Shown here: positions 18,615-27,829 of the stretch, in pieces
Layout of the letters: every line of letters begins with the position of its first letter
How positions within the stretch are numbered: the first letter of the stretch is position 1
Notes under the pieces: model-generated
Database searches by the model: none
Seen by the model: the letters and a program-made list of their open reading frames with translations, nothing else
What the model was told of the DNA's origin: nothing
NCBI GenBank assembly: GCA_027717655.1
Contig: JALLOH010000006.1
Span: forward strand, 1 to 59,697
Source of the DNA: Acidobacteriia bacterium AH_259_A11_L15
Lineage (GTDB): Bacteria > Acidobacteriota > Terriglobia > Acidiferrales > 2-02-FULL-67-57
Direction: 5' to 3'
DNA: 59,697 nt
Position numbers and translations under genes: made by a program

Positions 18615-20135
18615 ATGGAAAAACTAAACAGTGCAGTTGAGATAAAAGGTAGTCTGTTGCTAAGAAACACAGCCCTGAATTTCCTAGGGTATGTGATACC
18701 CCTTGGAGTAGCGGTGGTTGCCATCCCGCATCTTATTCATGGCTTGGGAGTAGAGCGTTTTGGGGTGCTGTCCCTTGCTTGGGTTGTTCTCGGATATTTC
18801 GGCATGTTCGACCTAGGCCTGGGCCGAGCCACAACAAGGTTTGTGGCAGAGGCATTAGGGAGGGGGGAAGTAGAACGCCTTCCGAGCATTGTTTGGGCAT
18901 CGCTTATCCTTCAAACGGTTCTGGGCGTAGTAGGCGGCATTGCTCTAATAGCAGTAACTCCTGTGCTTGTCGAAAAAGTCTTGAGTCTTTCCCAGTCTAT
19001 TGTCGAAGAGACAAAAATTGTTTTTTACATCCTGAGCGTTTCTATTCCCATCGTAATGTATACAGGAAGCTTGAGGGGCGTCCTGGAGGCGGGCCAGCGT
19101 TTTGGCCTAGTCAATGCTGTCAAAATACCTGCAAACTCACTTGTCTTCCTGATTCCGCTTTTTGCGCTGCTTCTGGGTTTCCAGCTTCCTGGTATTATCT
19201 TGTTTTTAACCACCTCATGGTTTGTCACTGGGTTGGTGTATTTCATGCTTGTGTTTAAGGTTTTTCCGCGGATGAAACAGGTCTGTATAAACGCTGGTGT
19301 GTTGCGCAGTCTCCTAGCTTATGGAGGGTGGATAGCTTTATGTAATATGCTTGTTCCGGTCCTTATATACCTTGACCGGTTCCTCATCGCATCCCTTGTC
19401 TCTGTTGCGGCTTTAGCGTACTACACCGCCTCGTATGAGGTGGTATCCCGTGTTTTGATTATACCGGCGAGTTTCACTACAACCTTGTTTCCGGCTTTTA
19501 GTGCAGTAGCAGCATTCGACAAAAAAGACCTGGCACGGCTCTATGCTCGTAGCTTGAAGCATATGCTGCTGGTTATGGGGCCGATAGCGTTTATCCTTAT
19601 CCTTTTTTCTGGAGACATCCTTCGGTTTTGGCTTGGAAGCGATTTTGCAGACAAAGGAGCCTTGATTTTTCAAATACTCGCGGCTGGAATGCTGCTTAAT
19701 GGCGTGGCGACCATGGCAGCATATCTCCTTGATGGAATTGGACGTCCTGACCTGAGGGCGAAGATTTATCTCTCGTATGTCGCCGTGTATATCGGCTTGG
19801 CATGGTTTCTCATTAGCAGAATGGGTATCGTAGGAGCGGCTTTAGCCTGGACCTTGCGGGCAAGTCTGGAACTGGTGTTGTTATTCGGCGTATCTTGGAG
19901 AGTTATGCGCTTCAAACGCGCTGTATTCGTCGAAAATGGGCTTCTAAGGGTAATGATCGCCTTTGTAGGACTGGTAGCAGCAATATCGTTTACCAACTGG
20001 GTGTTTGGTAAAGGAATGTTGCCTCAGGTGATAGCCACACTGGCATATCTAATTATTTTCGTCTTTATCTCTTGGCGCTTTGTGTTAGATAATGCAGATA
20101 GGAATTCCTTGCTTGCAGTAATAGGGAGGAGATGA
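18615..20135 (+). CDS. Wzx-like polysaccharide flippase
   Basis: About 506 residues with 12-14 predicted transmembrane helices. The MATE/MOP-type polysaccharide signature is visible: FLGYVIPLGVAVVAIPHLIH, LGVERFGVLSLAWVVLGYFG and FDLGLGRATTRFVAEALGRG near the N-terminus. It moves undecaprenyl-diphosphate-linked repeat units across the inner membrane for the Wzy-like polymerase at 22154. ATG 18615 is preferred to TTG 18597. The gene is visibly richer in A+T than the locus edges, as is common for wzx and wzy. Confidence 0.9.
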   Translation: MEKLNSAVEIKGSLLLRNTALNFLGYVIPLGVAVVAIPHLIHGLGVERFGVLSLAWVVLGYFGMFDLGLGRATTRFVAEALGRGEVERLPSIVWASLILQTVLGVVGGIALIAVTPVLVEKVLSLSQSIVEETKIVFYILSVSIPIVMYTGSLRGVLEAGQRFGLVNAVKIPANSLVFLIPLFALLLGFQLPGIILFLTTSWFVTGLVYFMLVFKVFPRMKQVCINAGVLRSLLAYGGWIALCNMLVPVLIYLDRFLIASLVSVAALAYYTASYEVVSRVLIIPASFTTTLFPAFSAVAAFDKKDLARLYARSLKHMLLVMGPIAFILILFSGDILRFWLGSDFADKGALIFQILAAGMLLNGVATMAAYLLDGIGRPDLRAKIYLSYVAVYIGLAWFLISRMGIVGAALAWTLRASLELVLLFGVSWRVMRFKRAVFVENGLLRVMIAFVGLVAAISFTNWVFGKGMLPQVIATLAYLIIFVFISWRFVLDNADRNSLLAVIGRR

Positions 20136-20169
20136 TTATCGGCAAACGACGAAGCGGGGGCAGGTCAAC

Positions 20170-20943
20170 ATGGGAAGGAAAGTATTAGCGTTCATCGCTT
20201 CAGCTGTCTATGGGTATGATTTGGTAGCTTCACTCTATGCCGAAGACTTGCTCAGTGAGGTCTATGTGCAACAAAAATTACCACTCTCGAATCGTCTGTG
20301 GCACTACGTGAAGGACCTGTCGATGGGAGAGTGGATAGATATAGCAATAAACGAGCGCAGTAGGAAACTGTTAATTAACGCCGAGATAAAGATGCCGAAG
20401 GTGAAAGCTGTCTACTTCACAAAATTCAAGGAATTGCGCTCCACAGTGGTAGCTGATGGTGCAGTGATAGTTGTATACGGTACGCGGATTGTACCTTCGC
20501 GGCTCTATAAAGGATCCTTCCAGACTATCAATATTCATTGGGGCTTATCACCATATTATCGAGGGGTTCGCACTACTGAGGGGGCCATTTTAAACAGTGA
20601 TTTGCGAAATATTGGTTTCACTTTGCACGAGCTGTCTAACACCGTTGACGGTGGCCCCGTCATTACTCAAGGAAGGGTGAAGACGAAAGTGGGAGATACA
20701 GTGGGATCTATAAATACCCGTATTCATAACCAGGCAAAGGAGAAGTTGCTGAAGGTGGTGATGATTGCTACGCACCAGAAGTTAAGTAGCGTACCGCAGG
20801 ATCTTTCTTTGGGCAAGAATTACAAGCTTAGGGATTGGCCAATACAGGATGCCATTAAGCTGCATAGACTTACTCCGATTAGGAAACTAACTCTGGAACA
20901 AAGTAGAGGGGAGCTACGGATTTTTGAAAATCCGATGATTTGA
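20170..20943 (+). CDS. sugar-nucleotide formyltransferase (WbkC-like)
   Basis: 257 residues. The Formyl_trans_N core shows the catalytic Asn-x-His in TINIHWGLSPYYRGVRTTEG and the catalytic Asp in FTLHELSNTVDGGPVITQG. It transfers a formyl group from N10-formyl-tetrahydrofolate, here probably to the 4-amino group of a GDP-sugar made by gmd and the aminotransferase at 17473. The first 80 residues are not the usual DHFR-like start and may be family-specific. The ribosome site GGGGGCAGG precedes the ATG. It is clearly A+T-richer than the locus start. Confidence 0.78.
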   Translation: MGRKVLAFIASAVYGYDLVASLYAEDLLSEVYVQQKLPLSNRLWHYVKDLSMGEWIDIAINERSRKLLINAEIKMPKVKAVYFTKFKELRSTVVADGAVIVVYGTRIVPSRLYKGSFQTINIHWGLSPYYRGVRTTEGAILNSDLRNIGFTLHELSNTVDGGPVITQGRVKTKVGDTVGSINTRIHNQAKEKLLKVVMIATHQKLSSVPQDLSLGKNYKLRDWPIQDAIKLHRLTPIRKLTLEQSRGELRIFENPMI

Positions 20944-21117
20944 TGCCGCGCAATGGTAAATTTAACAGGATCAATGGCGTGTGACTTCCTGCGGTTTCAG
21001 ATACGCTGGAAATTCACGTGAGCCGAGGAGTCCTATTGATGGATCTATCCTGTATGCTGATTCGGTATTCATCCGACCATGAAAGTCAACGGTGTTTATG
21101 AGGGGGTGCTTTAAAGG

Positions 21118-22044
21118 ATGACTCAATGGCAAGTGCATATCCCAAAACGAAGCGGGTTGACATCAGAACTCGGTTCGAATCGCATTGAGGGCGGACTGCG
21201 CACCAAGGGGCAGTTCCACAAGAAATCGGAACCGGGAAGCCCTCTGGTAAGCGTCATCACAGTTGTGCGCGATGGGGAAAAATACCTGGAACAGACCATC
21301 CAGAGTATCCTCAACCAGACCTACGACAATATTGAGTACATTATCGTGGACGGAGCCTCCACCGACGGAACCCTCGACATCGTAAGGAAGTATGAGGAGC
21401 AGATCGCCTATTGGATCAGCGAGCCGGATCAAGGCCTTTACGACGCCATGAATAAGGGTAGCATCATCGCGACTGGTGACTACGCACTATATCTGCATGA
21501 AGGTGATTACTTTTCCTCGAGTGATTCGGTTGAACGGATGTTTAAGGGAGGCTTTGAGACGGCCCAACCTCCTCTGCTCATTATTGGGAATATGAAGATG
21601 GCTCTGAACGATGAACTTCTCGATTGGGTGTTGCCAGCAAGTCAGCATCATGTTTCCAAGTACAACCCGCCCTTCCAGGGCACATTCATTGCTTCATCGA
21701 TCTATAAGACAATTCCCTACAATACGCTGTTTGCCATAGGAGCGGACACGTATTTCTGGGCAAGACTACGGCAGTTAGGTCTATTTCGATTCAAGTATGT
21801 AGATTGTACCGTCGCGGTGCATCGGCTCGGTGGGATTTCCAATGCGCGCAACACAGAGTACCAACGGTATGTTGAGCGGGAAATAATAAGATATATTCAG
21901 GCAAGGCAATTTAGTGTACTGAGACTTCTGAAATGGGCGCTGCTGGCTAATGTGAAAAAAGGGGTAAGAAGCATTCTCGGAGACAAGATCTATTACAAAT
22001 ACATGCTGTACGGTGTGTATCTTTTTCGGAAAAGGTTTTTATAG
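21118..22044 (+). CDS. family 2 glycosyltransferase
   Basis: 308 residues. The GT-A domain starts near residue 40 with PLVSVITVVRDGEKYLEQTI, then NIEYIIVDGASTDGTLDIV with the nucleotide-binding Asp. ISEPDQGLYDAMNKG is a signature of the WcaA/colanic-type GT2 subgroup that transfers single sugars. A basic amphipathic C-terminus (LLKWALLANVKKGVRSILG) may attach it to the membrane. The 40-residue N-terminal extension is unusual and the first ATG may be too early. It builds the repeat unit in the cytoplasm; donor and acceptor are unknown. Confidence 0.86.
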   Translation: MTQWQVHIPKRSGLTSELGSNRIEGGLRTKGQFHKKSEPGSPLVSVITVVRDGEKYLEQTIQSILNQTYDNIEYIIVDGASTDGTLDIVRKYEEQIAYWISEPDQGLYDAMNKGSIIATGDYALYLHEGDYFSSSDSVERMFKGGFETAQPPLLIIGNMKMALNDELLDWVLPASQHHVSKYNPPFQGTFIASSIYKTIPYNTLFAIGADTYFWARLRQLGLFRFKYVDCTVAVHRLGGISNARNTEYQRYVEREIIRYIQARQFSVLRLLKWALLANVKKGVRSILGDKIYYKYMLYGVYLFRKRFL

Positions 22045-22153
22045 AAGCGGGCATCTGTTTGGACTCTATGCGAGACCTGGTCGGCGGACGCGGCGAGAAA
22101 TACCGCATGCATGCGGCTGATTTTTTTTCGGCAGATCGGGCTGGGGCAGGATC

Positions 22154-23659
22154 TTGAAACCACAGCACTATTTCATTCTCGCAGGAACTTTGTTTGCTCT
22201 TGCTGTAGCTCTTGCGATCCTTGTGGGGGGAAACGTATTGTTGGTGCTGTTGTGCACTTTATTGGTCTTCGTGTCGACTCTAATAGCCGTCGCCAAGCCG
22301 GTTAACGGCCTGTTAGTGTTCTTTGCTATTGCCTACTTTCCGCTCTATCCGAGCGTGCGCATCTATGGAATTGATTTTATGGCAATCGTTGGTATGGCCT
22401 TGAGCTATCCTGTGTTGCTGGCTACTGCTTTTTCGCTGCTGTTGCGCAGAGAAGGGCTCTTGCGGAGAAAGACTCCTGTGGATTTGCCCTTATTATTGCT
22501 CTTCGCTTGGTTTGTGGTGAGTGCCATTATCGGTGGAATCTACCGAAACGAGGCCCGGCTGCTTTGGGCTGACTTTCTTCAGGCTACGATATTTCCCCTA
22601 GCTTTTTTCATTGGCACGTGCGTGTTCCAACGCCAAGACAGGATCAAGCCGTTTCTTCGGAAGTTCTTTGCTCTTTCAGTGGTATTCGCGCTTATTCGGC
22701 TAGGGCAATGGATGATGGGCATAGTACCGGGCGCTGTGTTTACTAGCGTTGGCGAGTTAGTTGAATTGTCTGGAGGGAATGTCAGTCGGCTTGCCTGGTT
22801 GTTGTTTCCTATTGTGCTCGCTTTTTATCTCTATAGACAACGAAACACGCACACCAAATTATTGTACCTTGCGCTAATACTCTTTTTCTTCTTAATACTG
22901 ATCAGTTGGGCCAGGACTCTATGGATAGGCATATTCGCATCCTTGCTTTTTATATTGATATTGTCTGGTTCCCGCAAAAAAATATTCTCATTTGCACGTT
23001 TTGCCGTGGGATTGGCTGTCTTAGCCCTGATATCATCACTGTTTCTGTCGTTGCTTGCTGGGACCCCGTGGGAATGGAAACGAACTTTCCTGGGAGCATC
23101 TTCAGATCGGCTGCGTATGGGATTACGTGCTTTTCATCAGGCATTAGGGCAGTCTCCCGGGGCGGCGATGACTGCCACTGTACGATTGGATGAAACTGAG
23201 GCTATTTTTAAGCAGGCAATGGGGAATCCTCTTCAAGGGATATTCGGCTTCGGGATGGGCTCAAAGTATGTTTCATTCAAGTGGGCCGCCGACAACGCGA
23301 GAGTAATTTACGGGGAGAAACACTTTGTGCACAATAAATATGCAGAACTCCTGTTACGAACGGGTTTTATCGGACTTGCGGTTTTCGTATGGTGGTCGGC
23401 CTCCTTTTTCTGGCATGGGATTCGCTCTTTTAGGCGCATGGAGCATGGACCCTTGAAGGGACTGGGCCTCGGGATCTTAGCAAGCTTTTTCTGTGTATCT
23501 GTGGCAGCTCTAGCTGGAGTTGGGCTCATCAAGCATCCTGTTGGCGCTTTGCTTGGGGCTGCTACAGGTTTGCTCTTTACATTGCCAGTACGGCAGGGCG
23601 GTCCTTTGGGAAGCGCCGCGAAAGAAACCAACCCAGCAGCGCGTGGCAAGGCTGGTTGA
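22154..23659 (+). CDS. O-antigen polymerase/ligase (Wzy-like)
   Basis: 501 residues with 10-12 predicted helices and a large periplasmic loop between about 295 and 400, containing AIFKQAMGNPLQGIFGFGMG and HFVHNKYAELLLRTG. The HN-x-Y-x-E-L-L-L-R-T-G pattern is typical of the Wzy_C/O-antigen ligase superfamily. It likely polymerises the repeat units flipped by the Wzx protein. The start is TTG 22154 after GGGGCAGG; no nearby ATG gives a full first helix. The C-terminal tail is hydrophilic. It is separate from the ligase at 45936. Confidence 0.83.
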   Translation: MKPQHYFILAGTLFALAVALAILVGGNVLLVLLCTLLVFVSTLIAVAKPVNGLLVFFAIAYFPLYPSVRIYGIDFMAIVGMALSYPVLLATAFSLLLRREGLLRRKTPVDLPLLLLFAWFVVSAIIGGIYRNEARLLWADFLQATIFPLAFFIGTCVFQRQDRIKPFLRKFFALSVVFALIRLGQWMMGIVPGAVFTSVGELVELSGGNVSRLAWLLFPIVLAFYLYRQRNTHTKLLYLALILFFFLILISWARTLWIGIFASLLFILILSGSRKKIFSFARFAVGLAVLALISSLFLSLLAGTPWEWKRTFLGASSDRLRMGLRAFHQALGQSPGAAMTATVRLDETEAIFKQAMGNPLQGIFGFGMGSKYVSFKWAADNARVIYGEKHFVHNKYAELLLRTGFIGLAVFVWWSASFFWHGIRSFRRMEHGPLKGLGLGILASFFCVSVAALAGVGLIKHPVGALLGAATGLLFTLPVRQGGPLGSAAKETNPAARGKAG

Positions 23660-23705
23660 GGGTTGGCAGAAGATTAGCCTGGCTTGCTGAAAGGGGGGAG
23701 CGGTA

Positions 23706-24650
23706 GTGGTGCCGCGGATAAATTGGAGATACAAGGCACTACTGCAGCAAGCGTTTTCTCTTGTCCCTTATGGCGAACAAATGAACTATTGGGCCCAGAG
23801 GCACGTAACGAAAAGCCTACCCGCTAGCGATGAGAAGTTTATGGAAATAGTAACTAGCGCAAGAAAGCACTTTGAGGCGTTTAGACGGTACAGTAGACGA
23901 AACATTGCAGAAACAGTGTTTTATGAGTTCGGTGCCGGCTGGGATCTTATTATTCCCATTTCCTTCTACGCATTTGGCGTGGAACGGCAGACGCTAGTGG
24001 ATAAACGCAAGCTTTTGAGATTTGAGTTGGTCAACGACACCGTAGGAAGGTTCCAACGCCTGCAACATGAGCTCCACATCAGTAGATTCCCAGACAAATG
24101 CTTCGAGGAAGGTAGCAAAAGCGACCGGGTATTCCTGCTGGAAAAGTGGTACGGCATTAAGTATCTTGCGCCGTGTGACGCCCGCAAGACAGAGCTCAGA
24201 GGAGCTTCAATTGACTTCATCACCTCAACTAACACGTTGGAGCATATTTCCGCGCACGACGTCCGCCTGATTCTCGAAGAGTGCCATCGGTTGCTGAAGG
24301 ACGACGGTCTCATGAGTCTCACAATTGACTACCAGGATCACTACTCGTACTTCGACAGTCAAATTTCCGTATACAATTTTCTCCAATATTCGCCTGCTGC
24401 ATGGAAGCTGTACAATTCTTCCCTTCACTTTCAGAACCGGATCAGGCACCGTGAGTATCTTGACTTGATCAACAGAAGCGGGTTTGTGGTGGAGGAGGAG
24501 AATCTGATTGAAGGTAGCAACGAGGACTTGGAGATCTTGAGGCGCTTTGCCCTCGCCCCGACATTTAGAGAGCTCTACACCCCTGCTGAGTTGGCAATTC
24601 GCGGTGGAGACCTCGTCTTACGAAAACAAACACGTGGGGTCACGAGCTGA
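23706..24650 (+). CDS. methyltransferase-like protein
   Basis: 314 residues from GTG 23706, behind AAAGGGGGGAG. The SAM site is ETVFYEFGAGWDLIIPISF (E-x-G-x-G type). IDFITSTNTLEHISAHDVRL and CHRLLKDDGLMSLTIDYQDH are motifs IV to VI. The C-terminal half (YFDSQISVYNFLQYSPAAWK) is seen in Methyltransf_31-like enzymes of surface-sugar clusters. It probably methylates a glycan end or sugar. It is the first of two consecutive methyltransferases followed by a kinase-fold gene. Confidence 0.7.
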   Translation: MVPRINWRYKALLQQAFSLVPYGEQMNYWAQRHVTKSLPASDEKFMEIVTSARKHFEAFRRYSRRNIAETVFYEFGAGWDLIIPISFYAFGVERQTLVDKRKLLRFELVNDTVGRFQRLQHELHISRFPDKCFEEGSKSDRVFLLEKWYGIKYLAPCDARKTELRGASIDFITSTNTLEHISAHDVRLILEECHRLLKDDGLMSLTIDYQDHYSYFDSQISVYNFLQYSPAAWKLYNSSLHFQNRIRHREYLDLINRSGFVVEEENLIEGSNEDLEILRRFALAPTFRELYTPAELAIRGGDLVLRKQTRGVTS

Positions 24651-24694
24651 TCTGTCAGATACTGCCGCCAGGCCGGGGAGAGAGGTGGTATTCC

Positions 24695-25639
24695 ATGGGT
24701 CGATCCCGAAAAATGTATACGTACTTTGAAACTGTGTGGAGAATGCGCGGCACCAAAATTGCGAACGATGAAATGAGAGAGTTTTTGCGTGTCGCCGAAT
24801 CCGATGGGTGGGACAGAGCCCTCTATGATTACTCTAAGGCACAGGTGGCGAGAAACGGCACCGTACCGGAGGATCGAAGAGTCGCGGATTGGAAATATCT
24901 ACTGCCTCTGAGCAGAAACACCCGTGCTTTGGTTCTCGGGTGCGGATGGGGCGCTACTCCGATCGCTTTATCTGAGACATGCGGAACAGTGTACGCAATT
25001 GATTCCACCTGGGAGAAGATCGCTTTTCTCAGTGCCCGGAGGAGACAACAGCGGATAGATAACCTATACGCGATTTACGTGAGGGATGGTTCGAACCTTC
25101 CATTTCCTGAGAAGTGGTTCGATATGGTATGCGTGAGAGGGTTCCGGTGGGCAGGGACGCAGTCCGTCCGTGTGCGGGACGTCGTCCGACGTGTGCATAG
25201 TCTGTTGAATGAAGGCGGCATAGTATATCTGAGCCTGGGTAATCGGCTGGCCTTTCAGCATTTATTTCGCCGGGGAAAGAATGGTTCCTCTCTGCCTCTC
25301 CACACGATCTATGGCTACAGACGCATACTGGAGGCGGAAGGTTTTTCCGAGTTTCAGTTCTATGCGCCTTTGCCGCATTACGATGGCATTCCTTTGTTCT
25401 ACGTCCCGCTAGAGGACACGCACGCGCTGAATTTCTTCTTGCGCCACATTTTCCCCCTCTTGGAGACGGTCTCCCCGGAGGTCAGGCGGGCCTATGCCTT
25501 CGAGTATGCGGTCGCCAAGATAGGGGTGCGCCTCGCGCTACTCTTCAAGCTCACGGGCCTGGCCAAAGTCTTCGTTTCTGGGTTCAGCATCATTGCAAAG
25601 AAAGCGGCGCGAGGTACGGATACGGCTCATGCTGCCTGA
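24695..25639 (+). CDS. SAM-dependent methyltransferase
   Basis: 314 residues. Motif I is ALVLGCGWGATPIALSETCG with the acidic residue in VYAIDSTWEKIAFLS. GSNLPFPEKWFDMVCVRGF and SLLNEGGIVYLSLGNR follow. The C-terminal third is hydrophobic (VAKIGVRLALLFKLTGLAKV) and may associate with the membrane. It overlaps the start of the phosphotransferase gene by 11 nt, so the two proteins are likely produced together. The acceptor is unknown. Confidence 0.75.
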   Translation: MGRSRKMYTYFETVWRMRGTKIANDEMREFLRVAESDGWDRALYDYSKAQVARNGTVPEDRRVADWKYLLPLSRNTRALVLGCGWGATPIALSETCGTVYAIDSTWEKIAFLSARRRQQRIDNLYAIYVRDGSNLPFPEKWFDMVCVRGFRWAGTQSVRVRDVVRRVHSLLNEGGIVYLSLGNRLAFQHLFRRGKNGSSLPLHTIYGYRRILEAEGFSEFQFYAPLPHYDGIPLFYVPLEDTHALNFFLRHIFPLLETVSPEVRRAYAFEYAVAKIGVRLALLFKLTGLAKVFVSGFSIIAKKAARGTDTAHAA

Positions 25640-26720
25640 ATTGACCCACCGCCTCCTTGCAGATTGGAATGGTCTCTCACTCGGAGTAGAGAAACCGCGC
25701 ACTGTTCGCTATCTGGGTATATCCGGGTCTGTTGAGGGCGGCACCACTACTTTCCTGGCGTTCATTGATAGATGCAGCAGACCGTCATTCGTAGTGAAGA
25801 TACATCGTGATCCCAGCGAGCAGAGCCAGGTGTTCACCGAGAGGAATATCCTCAGCTATCTGCAGACACGAAGTGGCTTGTCGGCAACCTCCGTTCCGCG
25901 GGTGATTCTGTGTGAGAAGATCACCGACCGCTGGGTGCTTGTCCAATCTGTGCTGGAGGGTCGACCGATGGTCGCCGCCATGACTCGTGATGGAAGGCCG
26001 GAACTTGAGGGTGCCGCCAGCAACCTCCGTCTTGCAGCGGATTGGTTGGCCCAATTGCACACAGCGACGCGTGCGCGGACGGCGGCGATTGATTCCCTGT
26101 TGAAGCAGCATGCGCTGAACACGATCCAGGAGTTTGCCAGTATTTTTGACTTGTCAAAGAGCGAGCGGAACTATCTGAACGGACTTGGCGATAGGCTCGA
26201 TGCGGCTACGGGCGGTGGCGTGTCCGTCCAGCACGGCGATTTTTGTCGACACAATATCCTGGTGTCCCGAAACTCCCGCAGAACAGAAGTTGCTGTGATC
26301 GACTGGACGTTCAGCAAACGAGCGGGACTGCCTCTTCATGATCTGTTCTTCTTTCTCACAACGTACTTCCTGCAGGTGCGAAAACATCACGGCATCACGG
26401 GTTTCATCCGGGCATTCGCAGACACATTTCTTGATAGGAACACTTATAGCAGTATCGTGAAGCGGTGCCTCACGGGACATTGTCGGCAGTTGAATGTCGA
26501 CGTCTCGATGGTAGAGACGCTGTTTGCCATGTTTCTCGTGGAGAGAGCGGTGTTCGAGTTCCATCAAGTGTTGCGGTGTTCAAGGCGTGGGGGATTGCCT
26601 CGGTTCACCCTCTATCTGGCTGGGGTAGGGAATCGCGACTACGCTGAAGCCGTTAAGGCCCAGCTGTGGATTCATTTCTTTAAGATATTGGTGGCGCGGC
26701 CGGGGCAATTCATTGCCTGA
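25629..26720 (+). CDS. APH-fold phosphotransferase (kinase-like)
   Basis: 363 residues. A protein-kinase-like fold of the aminoglycoside-phosphotransferase type: the nucleotide-binding Lys in FVVKIHRDPSEQSQVFTERN, the catalytic loop SVQHGDFCRHNILVSRNSR (HGDxxxxN) and the metal Asp in VAVIDWTFSKRAGLPLHDLF. Its place after two methyltransferases and before a glycosyltransferase suggests a glycan or lipid-linked sugar as acceptor rather than an antibiotic. ATG 25629 is chosen because it lies within the end of the upstream gene; an earlier frame start at 25593 is less likely. Confidence 0.78.
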   Translation: MLPELTHRLLADWNGLSLGVEKPRTVRYLGISGSVEGGTTTFLAFIDRCSRPSFVVKIHRDPSEQSQVFTERNILSYLQTRSGLSATSVPRVILCEKITDRWVLVQSVLEGRPMVAAMTRDGRPELEGAASNLRLAADWLAQLHTATRARTAAIDSLLKQHALNTIQEFASIFDLSKSERNYLNGLGDRLDAATGGGVSVQHGDFCRHNILVSRNSRRTEVAVIDWTFSKRAGLPLHDLFFFLTTYFLQVRKHHGITGFIRAFADTFLDRNTYSSIVKRCLTGHCRQLNVDVSMVETLFAMFLVERAVFEFHQVLRCSRRGGLPRFTLYLAGVGNRDYAEAVKAQLWIHFFKILVARPGQFIA

Positions 26721-26760
26721 GGGGTCACGGCCCGCAAAGGTGGAGGGAGGCATCGAACCC

Positions 26761-27810
26761 ATGCCGAACGTGCCTTGCGTCTCCGTCATCATTCCGTGCC
26801 GAAATGAGGAAAGATTCATCCGGATGTGCCTCGACTCTATTGTTGCCAACGATTACCCGAAGGAGATGCTTGAAATCCTGGTCGTCGACGGAATGAGTGA
26901 CGACAGAACACCAGGAATTCTAGAGTCCTACGGCCGTCAATTTCGCTTTATCAAGGTTCTGGCGAATCCGAAGAAATCTATACCGTGTGCTGTAAATACT
27001 GGCGTTGCGCATGCGAAGGGTGACATCATCATCAGGATGGACGCCCACTGCACGTACGAGAGGGACTACATCTCCCAGTGCGTGAGGCATCTCCGTGAGT
27101 TTCCCGCGGACAACGTGGGAGGTCGGTGGGTCATCGTGCCCAGGGAAAACACGGTGATCGGCAAAGTCATCGCGGTTGTCTTGTCTCATCGGTTTGGAGT
27201 GGGAGGTGCCGAGTACCGGGTTCGGAGCAGAGGATCGGAGGCTGAACGCCCAAGGTGGGTCGACACGGCTCCGTGGATCGGATGTAGGAAGGACCTCTTC
27301 GAGAGGATTGGAGGCCTCAACGAGAAGCTTGCCAGAAGCGAGGACATTGAGTTTGCCCGACGGCTCAGGCGTCAGGGCGGGCGGATTCTTCTGGTACCAA
27401 GCATGGTGAGCTATTATTACGCCCGGTCTGACTTTAAGGTCTTCTGGAAGCATGCGTTTGAAAACGGGATGTGGGCCATCCTCCCGTTGAAATACATCAG
27501 TGCCATGCCAGTGTCTCCGAGGCATCTTGTCCCGCTTGCATTTGTCGCGAGCCTGATCGGAACCGCGGTATTGTCGGTTGTGTCCCCGGTGTTCCTGCTG
27601 CTGTTTCTATTGGGACTGGGGACGTACGCGCTGGTGAGCCTCTATTTCTCAGGAGGAGTCGCCATTCGTGAGAGAGATCTGAGGTACTTGGCCCTGATGC
27701 CGGTCGTGTTCGGCGCGCTGCATGTGGCCTATGGCCTCGGCTCGATGGTGGGCTTGGTGAGAGTGCTCGTCTCGAAGATCGCGGGTCGCGCCAATATGAG
27801 AGACGAGTAG
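26761..27810 (+). CDS. family 2 glycosyltransferase, ExoA-like, with C-terminal helices
   Basis: 349 residues. ATG 26761 follows GGTGGAGGGAGG. The GT-A domain has VSVIIPCRNEERFIRMCLDS, ILVVDGMSDDRTPGILESYG, KKSIPCAVNTGVAHAKGDII with the DxD-like RMDAHC, and WIGCRKDLFERIGGLNEKLA with EDIEFARRLRRQGG as acceptor and base region. The final 100 residues contain about three helices (LVPLAFVASLIGTAVLSVVS onward). This architecture is that of ExoA-type transferases acting on lipid-linked intermediates at the inner membrane. Confidence 0.88.
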   Translation: MPNVPCVSVIIPCRNEERFIRMCLDSIVANDYPKEMLEILVVDGMSDDRTPGILESYGRQFRFIKVLANPKKSIPCAVNTGVAHAKGDIIIRMDAHCTYERDYISQCVRHLREFPADNVGGRWVIVPRENTVIGKVIAVVLSHRFGVGGAEYRVRSRGSEAERPRWVDTAPWIGCRKDLFERIGGLNEKLARSEDIEFARRLRRQGGRILLVPSMVSYYYARSDFKVFWKHAFENGMWAILPLKYISAMPVSPRHLVPLAFVASLIGTAVLSVVSPVFLLLFLLGLGTYALVSLYFSGGVAIRERDLRYLALMPVVFGALHVAYGLGSMVGLVRVLVSKIAGRANMRDE

Positions 27811-27829
27811 AGGGAAATTCCAACGACAT

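Noticed and set aside
21171..21183. GGTTCGAAT resembling a tRNA T-loop
   Set aside because: It lies inside the GT2 coding frame and no acceptor or anticodon stem can be drawn around it.
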